In this document: piece by piece, positions 1-6,084 of the stretch
Numbering within the stretch: position 1 is the stretch's first letter
Layout: the number at the start of each line of letters is the position of its first letter
Source: Bacteroidota bacterium
GTDB lineage: Bacteria; Bacteroidota; Rhodothermia; Rhodothermales; UBA10348
Length of the DNA: 9,192 bases
Reading direction: 5' to 3'
NCBI GenBank assembly: GCA_018623785.1
Contig: JAAZVD010000041.1
Coordinates: forward strand, 1-9,192
The notes under the pieces: generated by a model
Seen by the model: the letters and a program-made list of their open reading frames with translations, nothing else
Databases searched by the model: none
What the model was told of the DNA's origin: nothing
Made by a program: the position numbers and the translations under genes

Positions 1-1
1 A

Positions 2-811
2 GATGGAGACGACGATGACGTCATCGATCTGGAGCTGGACAAGGCTTTCGACGGTCCAACCGATGGAGAAATCACCTATACGATTACCATCGAAAACAAC
101 GATGCTAACGCAACGGTCGATGCTACGGGCGTAACCGTTGAAGATGTGCTTCCTGCAGGAGCTGCGTTCTCCTCTTCGAGTCCCTCACAGGGTACCTATG
201 ACGACGAAAATGGCCTCTGGGAGGTTGGCACGCTTGCGCCTGGCGCCTCCGCCTCCCTGGAAATCGTGGCAACGGTGACCGATGCCAACGACCTTGACAA
301 CTGTGCGGAAGTCGCCTCAGCCAATGAGGAAGACGCCGATTCCACCCCGGGTAACGACAGCGCGGACGAAGATGACGATGCGTGTGTAGACGTCCAGGAT
401 GATGATGGCGACGGTGACGACGTTGTTGATCTCGAACTGACGAAGGAAGTCAACACCAGCAGCCCTGCGCTCGACGATGTCGTTGAGTTCACGATCACGG
501 TTACAAATCAGGGACCCGACAATGCCACAGGACTGATCGTACGGGACATCATCCCGGTTGGCCTGGTCTACCAGGACTACACGTCTTCTCGTGGTACCTA
601 CGAAGCAGGTGTGCTCGGATACTGGACGATCGGAGATTTGGCCGTGGGTCAGACCGAGACGCTGCAGATCCGCACGCAAGTCGTTATTACCAACATGATC
701 GAGAACATTGCTCAGGTGTCCCATGTGGACCAGGAGGATGTGGACTCGACCCCCGGTAACGGCGTGCCTTCCGAAGATGACCAGGACAACGCCATTCTGG
801 AAACGCGCGGA
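2..811 (+). repeat. Two DUF11 protein repeats with Asp-rich linkers
   Basis: Two copies of a unit of about 134-135 residues follow one another. Each opens with an acidic stretch leading into D-V-[IV]-D-L-E-L-x-K (copy 1 from base 2, copy 2 from base 404) and closes with a D-S-T-P-G-N motif followed by an E/D-rich segment. Between these lie typical DUF11 strands: a T-I-T-[IV] strand, then an L-P-A-G or I-P-V-G turn, S-x-G-T-Y and a G-x-L-A-x-G-x-[ST] turn. The DNA of the two copies has diverged clearly, so they are old protein repeats, not a recent duplication. Copy 1 has two Cys residues (in DNCAEV and DDACVDV) absent from copy 2. More copies probably lie upstream of the window. Confidence 0.8.
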
Positions 812-2947
812 CCGGGTTCAGTCGGCGATATCATCGCCGTGGAGTGCGCAGATCTGGGTACGGTGAATGCGCTGGTTTACAGCGTCGACGACGATCAGAT
901 CTACTCGGGAACGGAAGTCGGTACCATCCACATTTCCAACGACGATGGTCAGAGCTGGCCTGCCTTCTTCAACACTGATGATGAGGCGCCCGTAACGGAT
1001 ATCGTACTCGGTGCGGACAGCCGCGTCTACGCAGGTTCGTTTGGATCAGGCGTGTACAAATCCGACGACGCGGGCGATAGCTGGGTTGCTATCGGACCTG
1101 CTGCTGGCTCAGTAAACGACCTCGACGTTGACGACGATACCGGTACGCTTTACGCTGCTTCAGCAGATGCTGTCATGAGCTGGGACGGAACGAGCTGGAC
1201 CACCGTCGGAGCAGGTACGAATCCATTCGATGGCGACCAGGTGCTTGCTGTGGCCTACCAAGAGTCCAATGATGTCTTGTTCGCCACTTCGGCGGCCAGC
1301 GGTACGTGGCTCTTCCATGACGGATCCTGGTCAGACGCAAGCAACGGTCTGCCCACCGGAAAAGTCAATGTGCTTTACCGGACCCCGGGCGGTCTCATGC
1401 TGGCCGGCCACAACAATAGTGGTGTCTTCATGTGGGGTGGTGCCCACGTGCTTGGCGGCGATGAGTGGGTGCAGTACGGTACTGGCCTGGACAGCGAGCC
1501 CATCGAATCGATTGGCTCGGGTCCCAACGGCGAAGTGCTGGCTGGATCCCGTGAAACGGGTGCATACTACCTGAATGCAGCCACCAGTGAGTGGGTTGCC
1601 ATCGGTAATCTGCCCATCTTTACGGTCAGTGCCATCACCGGAGGCCCAACGGGTGAGGTATACGCTGGTGCACCTGGAGAAGGCATCTATGCGATATACG
1701 ACGAAAATCTGGACGGTATTCCAGAGGCGGGTCACCAGGTGGCCAATTTCCTGACGAATGCGGTTATCCAGGATCTGGTGGTTGCACCCAATGGCGACAT
1801 GTGGGCCGCCTCCTACGGATACGGAGTATTGTACTCGAGCGATGGTGGAAATTGCTGGACGCGCATGAATCGCGGTCTGGACAATCTCTGGACCTTTGCT
1901 ATCGAGCGCACCTCGGGCGGCACCCTCTTTATCGGGATCTGGGCCGACGGACTCGGCGGAGTATGGCGCTCGGTGGATGAAGGACGTAACTGGGAGTACC
2001 TGGCCTACGGTACGCGCCAGATCATTTCCCTCGCTGTCGATCCATCCGACGATGATGTTATCTACGCAGGTGCGAACATCTCCGGAGAAGGAGCCCTGTT
2101 CCGCTCTACCGATGGTGGTGATACGTGGGGTGTGGTTGGCACGTTCATGTACCCGGTGTGGTCAGTGACGGTCGATCCTTCAGACTCGGATCACGTCATT
2201 GTCGGTACGCTCGGTTCCGGCGTATACGAATCGCTGGATCAGGGGGATACCTTCGATCAGGTTGGATCCGAGGTCAATGGTCTTGCCAACCCGTATGTAT
2301 TTGATCTGGTCTACGGACCCGCGGGTGCTCCGTACAACGGAGGCATATTTGCTGCCACCAATGCGGGCGCCTACACCTACGATGCCGTGGCGGACACATG
2401 GAGTCTGTTCGGTGATGGTGGAGAGGACTTCCAGTTCCGCACGATCGCATTTGCAGACGCCGTCATGTACGGTGGTACCTGGAATGCAGGCATCGTGCAG
2501 TACGATGTGGACGATGATGAGTGGGTAGACTACGGTCTTGCTGACATGCCGGTCGTTGCGTTTGCAGTTCACCAGCAGTCGGAAACACTCGTTATCGGAA
2601 CGAGCGGCTCCGGGTTCTTCCTTGCACAGAACATGCTGATGTCCACGAGCGTGGAGGGCGGCACCATCGGAGCTGTTGTTCCGACATCGTTCGCCTTGGA
2701 CCAGAACTATCCCAACCCGTTCAACCCGCAGACGACCATTCCTTTCGACCTGAGCGAAACCACGCACGTAACCATGGCGGTCTATGACTTGCTGGGACGT
2801 GAAGTTGGTCGCTTGGTGGATGGCATGCTGCAGGCAGGTCAGCACCAGATCACGTGGGATGCCAGTGACAACCCAAGCGGTACCTACCTCGTCCGCCTGG
2901 AAGCCGCTGGCCAGACCATGATGCGAACCATGATTCTGCTCAAGTAA
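2..2947 (+). CDS. Secreted DUF11/Asp-box propeller protein with T9SS sorting domain (5' end outside window)
   Basis: The reading frame is open from base 2 to a TAA stop at 2945-2947, giving 981 residues; the true start and any signal peptide lie upstream, so internal ATG or GTG codons such as 146 should not be taken as the start. Counting from base 2: residues 1-270 hold two DUF11 (Ig-like) repeats with Asp-rich linkers; about 270-878 form a beta-propeller region with at least six Asp-box motifs of the form S-x-D-x-G-x-x-W/F; about 898-981 are a type IX secretion C-terminal sorting domain with NYPNPFNP, MAVYDLLGREV and a final SGTYLVRLEA strand. In known T9SS systems this domain is recognised at the outer membrane, and the cargo is released or anchored on the cell surface. 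The role is therefore probably extracellular or surface-bound, perhaps adhesive. Asp-box propellers occur in sialidases and sortilin-like proteins, but I see no catalytic sialidase residues, so no enzymatic activity is assigned. Confidence 0.93.
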   Translation, partial: DGDDDDVIDLELDKAFDGPTDGEITYTITIENNDANATVDATGVTVEDVLPAGAAFSSSSPSQGTYDDENGLWEVGTLAPGASASLEIVATVTDANDLDNCAEVASANEEDADSTPGNDSADEDDDACVDVQDDDGDGDDVVDLELTKEVNTSSPALDDVVEFTITVTNQGPDNATGLIVRDIIPVGLVYQDYTSSRGTYEAGVLGYWTIGDLAVGQTETLQIRTQVVITNMIENIAQVSHVDQEDVDSTPGNGVPSEDDQDNAILETRGPGSVGDIIAVECADLGTVNALVYSVDDDQIYSGTEVGTIHISNDDGQSWPAFFNTDDEAPVTDIVLGADSRVYAGSFGSGVYKSDDAGDSWVAIGPAAGSVNDLDVDDDTGTLYAASADAVMSWDGTSWTTVGAGTNPFDGDQVLAVAYQESNDVLFATSAASGTWLFHDGSWSDASNGLPTGKVNVLYRTPGGLMLAGHNNSGVFMWGGAHVLGGDEWVQYGTGLDSEPIESIGSGPNGEVLAGSRETGAYYLNAATSEWVAIGNLPIFTVSAITGGPTGEVYAGAPGEGIYAIYDENLDGIPEAGHQVANFLTNAVIQDLVVAPNGDMWAASYGYGVLYSSDGGNCWTRMNRGLDNLWTFAIERTSGGTLFIGIWADGLGGVWRSVDEGRNWEYLAYGTRQIISLAVDPSDDDVIYAGANISGEGALFRSTDGGDTWGVVGTFMYPVWSVTVDPSDSDHVIVGTLGSGVYESLDQGDTFDQVGSEVNGLANPYVFDLVYGPAGAPYNGGIFAATNAGAYTYDAVADTWSLFGDGGEDFQFRTIAFADAVMYGGTWNAGIVQYDVDDDEWVDYGLADMPVVAFAVHQQSETLVIGTSGSGFFLAQNMLMSTSVEGGTIGAVVPTSFALDQNYPNPFNPQTTIPFDLSETTHVTMAVYDLLGREVGRLVDGMLQAGQHQITWDASDNPSGTYLVRLEAAGQTMMRTMILLK
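935..2254 (+). repeat. Asp-box (BNR-like) beta-propeller repeats
   Basis: Six Asp-box motifs are visible within the secreted protein: SNDDGQSW, SDDAGDSW, SSDGGNCW, SVDEGRNW, STDGGDTW and SLDQGDTF. They start near bases 935, 1061, 1835, 1970, 2105 and 2231. The last four are spaced by 45, 45 and 42 residues, the blade length expected for this fold. Between the second and third box there are blade-like segments with V-Y-A-G or L-A-G strands that have lost the box. Asp-boxes stabilise propeller blades and are not themselves catalytic, so they show the fold but not the ligand. Confidence 0.75.
2693..2944 (+). other. T9SS type A C-terminal sorting domain
   Basis: The last 84 residues match the Por-secretion/FlgD-like sorting domain: ALDQNYPNPFNP at the start, then the paired strands TTIPFDLS and HVTMAVYDLLGREV, the turn LQAGQHQITWDA, and the end strands SGTYLVRLEA and MMRTMILLK. 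In characterised T9SS cargo this domain directs passage through the outer-membrane translocon and is then removed. The NYPNPFNP variant is typical of Rhodothermota, Balneolota, Ignavibacteria and related groups. It is the strongest taxonomic hint in the window. Confidence 0.9.
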
Positions 2948-2967
2948 CGGGGACGTTACCCAAGCCT

Positions 2968-4221
2968 TCAGAGGACGGAGAGCTGACCGGTTTCCATTGA
3001 AATCGTCTGCGTACCTGGAGGACTCACGACCTCGTTGAGTTGGATGCCCGGGGAAGCATCACTCCCTTCTTCAGATGGCAAAGATCGCGCGGGGCGCGGG
3101 TTGGGCTCTGCCCAAACCGCGCCCCGCGTGCTTTTCATGACCACCCGATCTCCGTCCCGCCCCAGGATATAATCCCTCGTCAACGGAATCTTGCCTAAGG
3201 GCGTGTCGAGCACATACTTGGGGATGGCAAATCCTGTAAGGTGACCCTGCAGTTCGTGCATGATGTGCAGGCCTGTCTCAATGGATGTGCGCAGGTGAGC
3301 CGTTCCACCGATGAGCTGCGCCTGATAGAGGTAGTAGGGGCGAATGCGATGGCGAACAAGTCCCTCGCACAAGGCCCGCATCGTGGCTGCATCGTCGTTG
3401 ATGCCGCGCAGCAAGACCGTCTGATTCCCAACAGGAACGCCAGCCTTGAGCAACCGATCAATGGCCACTCCAGCATCCGGCGTCAACTCCTTGGGGTGAT
3501 TGAAATGGGTGTTCACCCAAACCGGATGATGCTTTTCCAGCACAGCGCACAATTCGGGCGTAATGCGTTGTGGCAATTTGACCGGCATGCGGGATCCGAT
3601 GCGGATGATATCCACATGCTCGATAGCCCGGAGTTCGGTCAATATCCAGTCGATATTGGCATCGCCCAAGGTCAGCGGGTCGCCGCCGGTCAGAAGAACG
3701 TCCCTGATTTCGGGGTGGGCGGCAATGTAGGTGATGGCCTCGCGCAGTTCGTCCTTGCGCATCATGAAATCGGCCTCGCCCACCATGCGCTTGCGCAGGC
3801 AGTACCTGCAGTAAATGGCACACTGGCTCGTCACGCAGAACGCGACACGATCCCGGTAATTGTGGATCAGGTTTTTGACCGGCGAATGGGCTACTTCCTC
3901 CAGTGGATCCTCCACTCCTACGAAGTCCAGTTCCAATTCGCTGGCCAGAGGGACGACCTGCCGGCGCACGGCGCACGACGGATCATCAGGATCCATGAGG
4001 GACGCATAATATGGCGTGATGGACCACTGAAAGACGCCTTTGGTGCCCTCAATGCCCTCTTTCTCCTCCGTCGTCGGATTCAGCCATGCATGCAGGGCAT
4101 CGGCACTACGGATGCGGTTGCGCATGTGCCAACGCCAGTCGGCCCACTCATCGGGAGTTGGTTGCAGAGGAGTGTGTTGAGGGATCACGGAGATGGCTGA
4201 TTGGTCTCGGAGATGGGGCAC
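2968..4221 (-). CDS. kamA: KamA-family radical SAM aminomutase (lysine 2,3-aminomutase-like)
   Basis: This 417-residue cytoplasmic enzyme belongs to the PLP-dependent radical SAM 2,3-aminomutases, which move an amino group from the alpha to the beta carbon. The iron-sulfur motif CxxxCxxC is at Cys134, Cys138 and Cys141, followed by LRKR. LLTGGDPL (176-183) is the usual SAM-side motif, and Lys344 in DTPLGK is the PLP lysine. Arg125 and Arg143 match Arg116 and Arg134 of clostridial lysine 2,3-aminomutase. Of its two Asp residues that bind the lysine side-chain amine (293 and 330), the second is kept (Asp339) but the first is Gln302. The glycine loop before Lys344 is two residues shorter, and the Zn-binding Cys residues of the tail are absent. 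The start is GTG at 4221-4219; an in-frame stop at 4233-4231 excludes a longer form. It starts one base after the stop of the ATP-grasp gene, so translation is probably coupled. The substrate is uncertain; the gene symbol denotes the family, not proven lysine activity. Confidence 0.9.
   Translation of the reverse strand: MPHLRDQSAISVIPQHTPLQPTPDEWADWRWHMRNRIRSADALHAWLNPTTEEKEGIEGTKGVFQWSITPYYASLMDPDDPSCAVRRQVVPLASELELDFVGVEDPLEEVAHSPVKNLIHNYRDRVAFCVTSQCAIYCRYCLRKRMVGEADFMMRKDELREAITYIAAHPEIRDVLLTGGDPLTLGDANIDWILTELRAIEHVDIIRIGSRMPVKLPQRITPELCAVLEKHHPVWVNTHFNHPKELTPDAGVAIDRLLKAGVPVGNQTVLLRGINDDAATMRALCEGLVRHRIRPYYLYQAQLIGGTAHLRTSIETGLHIMHELQGHLTGFAIPKYVLDTPLGKIPLTRDYILGRDGDRVVMKSTRGAVWAEPNPRPARSLPSEEGSDASPGIQLNEVVSPPGTQTISMETGQLSVL
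3086..3135 (+). terminator. Strong GC-rich hairpin with CTTTTC tail, inside the kamA 3' end
   Basis: Bases 3086-3106 pair with 3110-3130 around a 3-nt loop (TCT). Positions 3088-3106 against 3110-3128 give 18 of 19 pairs, with a single G/A mismatch at 3100/3116; a G-T wobble and one more C-G pair extend the stem to 21 positions. On the plus strand CTTTTC follows directly (3131-3136), as expected for an intrinsic terminator. It lies about 140 bases past the stop codon of the secreted-protein gene, whose transcript it would end. On the minus strand the trailing sequence is ATCTTTG, a poorer U-tract. It falls within the coding sequence of the convergent kamA gene (about residues 364-379), which is unusual. 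No folding energy was calculated. Confidence 0.55.
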
Positions 4222-4222
4222 A

Positions 4223-5200
4223 TCAGGGTGTTACCCGGCGCAAGGCCTCCTCGAGAACGGAGGCCAGAAAGTCAGGGTACGTTCTTCCCATCAACTCCGC
4301 CATGATGGCAAAGGTGCCGTCGGGCGCGAACGTGGGCAGCGGATTGATCTCCAAAAACCAGGGGGTACCGTTGGCATCCACCCGAAAATCAAGACGAGCA
4401 AAGTCCCTGCACTCCAGTTTATTGAAGACGGCCAACGCATCCCGTTGAAGCCGATCTTCCAGTTCGGGTGTCAAATCCCCTGGAAGTACCCATTCATGAT
4501 CCACTTCCTGCAGGCCCTTACGTTCCAGCACGTGCAGTCCGATGCCGGTTTCCGCCTCAACAGCGCGCTGTATGACCGGTAGCGTGCGAACGGGGTTGTG
4601 CCCGACGACGGCTACCGTGAATTCGCTGCCCTCCACGAATCGTTCCACCAGCGCATCCTGGGCGTAGGTACGGATGATGTGCTGTACTTGCGCCCGCAAC
4701 GCCATGGGCGACTCGACCCTGCTTTGCCCGGTGAGTCCCTTCGCAGATCCCTCATAGCGGGGCTTGACGAACCACGGCCATGTACCGAGTGTGGGACAGG
4801 CCTCTGACTCGGCTACGACGTGGTATTCGGGCGTGGCTACACCTGCGGCGCGAGCCAGGTCCTTGGTCCACGCTTTGTCCAGACTGAGCGACATGGTCAG
4901 GGCGTCCGATCCCAGATACGGCACGCCCATGAGTTCGAAAAGCGTCGGCGCTTCTCCCTCCCGATTGCGGCTACGGGCCCCTTCGGCTATCGATAGGCCG
5001 ACATCAAAGCCCGGTTCGTCCATCCGCGGGAGAAGATTCCGGGCGGGACCGATCCGGATAGGCTCATGCCCCAACGATCGGAAGGCTTCCTCGAGCGCCA
5101 CCACGGTTTCTTCGGGCTCATTCTCAGCATCCGCGTCGAACGCTTCCCCCTCAACCCAGGGGTAGTCGTCGAAAAGATCGTATACGAGGCCGATGCGCAT
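4223..5200 (-). CDS. Ddl-like ATP-grasp ligase, uncharacterised subfamily
   Basis: A 325-residue ATP-grasp enzyme; the family activates a carboxylate as acyl phosphate and joins it to an amine. The order resembles D-Ala-D-Ala ligase: SIAEGxRxRNREG (70-82) and VPYLGSD (93-99) in the N-terminal and linker parts, FVKPRYEGSAKG (144-155) with Lys146 and Ser152 matching DdlB Lys144 and Ser150, VERFVEGSEFTV (185-196) for ATP, and RLDF...FLEINPLPTF with Asp271, Glu284 and Asn286 as Mg ligands. Missing are the N-terminal GG-x-S-x-E signature and the DdlB Tyr216 equivalent: the K-Y pair reads K228-G229. The NT-x-PG-x-T motif is NPLPTF. It is therefore probably not the peptidoglycan Ddl; automatic pipelines would still name it D-alanine-D-alanine ligase. 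The start is ATG at 5200 with no clear Shine-Dalgarno motif. It is the first gene of a two-gene unit with the aminomutase, which suggests it acts on that product. Confidence 0.85.
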   Translation of the reverse strand: MRIGLVYDLFDDYPWVEGEAFDADAENEPEETVVALEEAFRSLGHEPIRIGPARNLLPRMDEPGFDVGLSIAEGARSRNREGEAPTLFELMGVPYLGSDALTMSLSLDKAWTKDLARAAGVATPEYHVVAESEACPTLGTWPWFVKPRYEGSAKGLTGQSRVESPMALRAQVQHIIRTYAQDALVERFVEGSEFTVAVVGHNPVRTLPVIQRAVEAETGIGLHVLERKGLQEVDHEWVLPGDLTPELEDRLQRDALAVFNKLECRDFARLDFRVDANGTPWFLEINPLPTFAPDGTFAIMAELMGRTYPDFLASVLEEALRRVTP

Positions 5201-5286
5201 GGGAGTCGTGATTTGGGTGGTCCGAACCTACAACCATTTGTGCAGGACGCGCTATACTACCGTTCCACAATTCATCCCTTCCTGTC
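5201..5286. promoter_or_regulatory. Divergent promoter region between ATP-grasp and cyclase genes
   Basis: These 86 bp separate two divergent start codons, so they should hold promoters in both directions. On the plus strand TATACT at 5253-5258 resembles a -10 box, 28 bases before the cyclase ATG, but no good -35 hexamer sits at the proper spacing. TTTG occurs at 5212-5215 and 5237-5240 but is not placed to form a clean Bacteroidota-type -33/-7 pair. Neither start has an AGGAGG-like site just upstream, which fits the weak use of Shine-Dalgarno sequences in Bacteroidota. The promoter role rests mainly on gene layout. Confidence 0.4.
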
Positions 5287-6084
5287 ATGCATCGTCTTCT
5301 TCCTCTGCTTCTCGTACTGCTGCTGCCGGCCTGCCAGCCTGCCAACGAGGCCGCTACCGCCGTCTTCCCTCAGGGCACCATCGTGGACATGTCCCATGCC
5401 TTCAACGATGAAACCATCTATTGGCCCACAGCGCCAGGCTTCGACAAGAACACGGATTTTGAAGGCGTGACCGATGCCGGATTCTGGTACACAGCCTACA
5501 CCGTAACCACGGCCGAACACGGAGGGACACACCTCGATGCACCCATCCATTTCAGCGAAGGCAAGCACGCGGCCGATGAAATCCCACTCGAGCGCCTGAT
5601 GGGATCGGCCGTTGTGGTGGATGTGACCGAACAGGCCGCCGCCAACCGGGATCACCTGATTTCAATCGACGACATCATGGCGCACGAGCACAAACATGGC
5701 GCCATTCCGCAGGGCTCAATCCTGCTCTTCCGGACCGGATTCGGTAAATACTGGCCGGATCGGGAAGCCTACATGGGTACGGCCGAACGGGGCCAGGACG
5801 CCGTAGCGCTCCTGCATTTTCCCGGAATTGATCCCGAAGCCGCGCAGTGGCTCGTGGACAACCGATCCATCAAGGCCGTTGGCATCGATACGCCCAGTAT
5901 TGACTACGGGCAGACTGTGCTTTTTGAGAGTCATCAAATTCTCTTTGGTCAGAACATTCCGGCCTTCGAGAACGTGGCCAACTTGGACCAACTTCCGGCC
6001 ACCGGCGCGCATGTCATTGCGCTGCCCATGAAAATCGAAGGCGGCTCCGGCGGCCCATTACGCATGGTGGGTGTCGTGCCCTAG
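5287..6084 (+). CDS. Lipoprotein of the cyclase / kynurenine formamidase family
   Basis: A 265-residue protein with a short lipoprotein signal: MHR, a Leu-rich segment (4-13), and the lipobox LPAC with Cys16 as the lipidated residue. Gln17 is not Asp, so outer-membrane sorting is expected by the usual Lol rule. The mature part is a cyclase-family (PF04199-type) metal hydrolase: DMSHAFND (34-41), the signature HGGTHLDAPIHF (78-89) with likely metal ligands His78, His82 and Asp84, and a later His216/Glu228 pair with the same 12-residue spacing as in bacterial kynurenine formamidase KynB. GIDTPSIDYG (199-208) and GGSGGPLR (252-259) are further family marks. The family hydrolyses amides or cyclises small acids; the substrate here is unknown, and export argues against cytosolic tryptophan breakdown. 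The ATG at 5287 gives an intact signal peptide. No Shine-Dalgarno motif is seen. Its last 27 bases overlap the convergent cusA. Confidence 0.88.
   Translation: MHRLLPLLLVLLLPACQPANEAATAVFPQGTIVDMSHAFNDETIYWPTAPGFDKNTDFEGVTDAGFWYTAYTVTTAEHGGTHLDAPIHFSEGKHAADEIPLERLMGSAVVVDVTEQAAANRDHLISIDDIMAHEHKHGAIPQGSILLFRTGFGKYWPDREAYMGTAERGQDAVALLHFPGIDPEAAQWLVDNRSIKAVGIDTPSIDYGQTVLFESHQILFGQNIPAFENVANLDQLPATGAHVIALPMKIEGGSGGPLRMVGVVP
6058..6084. other. 27-bp convergent overlap of cyclase and cusA 3' ends
   Basis: The cyclase stop (TAG, 6082-6084) lies opposite Leu1032 of CusA, and the CusA stop (TAA, 6060-6058) lies opposite Leu258 of the cyclase. Codon boundaries coincide on the two strands, so nine codons are read in both directions. 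The plus strand gives LRMVGVVP and stop; the minus strand gives LGHDTHHA and stop. There is no spacer and no terminator hairpin between the two genes. Confidence 0.9.

Noticed and set aside
146..148. GTG at 146 as the start of the secreted protein
   Set aside because: The frame is open back to base 2 and the DUF11 repeat begins well before this codon; the GTG encodes an internal Val.
2180..2845. Minus-strand open frame of 221 codons opposite the secreted protein
   Set aside because: The plus strand here encodes clear Asp-boxes and the T9SS domain; the antisense product shows no family motif.
2944..2959. Inverted repeat GTAACG-GGGA-CGTTAC between the convergent genes, as a shared terminator
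   Set aside because: The stem is only six pairs, includes the stop codon of the plus-strand gene, and has no T-tract on either side. The hairpin at 3086-3130 is far stronger.
3241..4200. Plus-strand open frame of 319 codons opposite kamA
   Set aside because: It is a shadow of the KamA coding sequence; the iron-sulfur, SAM and PLP motifs all lie on the minus strand.
2968..4221. Assignment of the aminomutase as EpmB (EF-P lysine modification)
   Set aside because: EpmB also has Asp at the position that is Gln302 here, it is shorter (about 340 residues), and neither efp nor epmA is present in the window. It remains possible but is not supported.
4223..5200. Naming the ATP-grasp gene ddl
   Set aside because: It lacks the N-terminal Ddl signature and the catalytic Tyr, and sits with an aminomutase instead of cell-wall genes.
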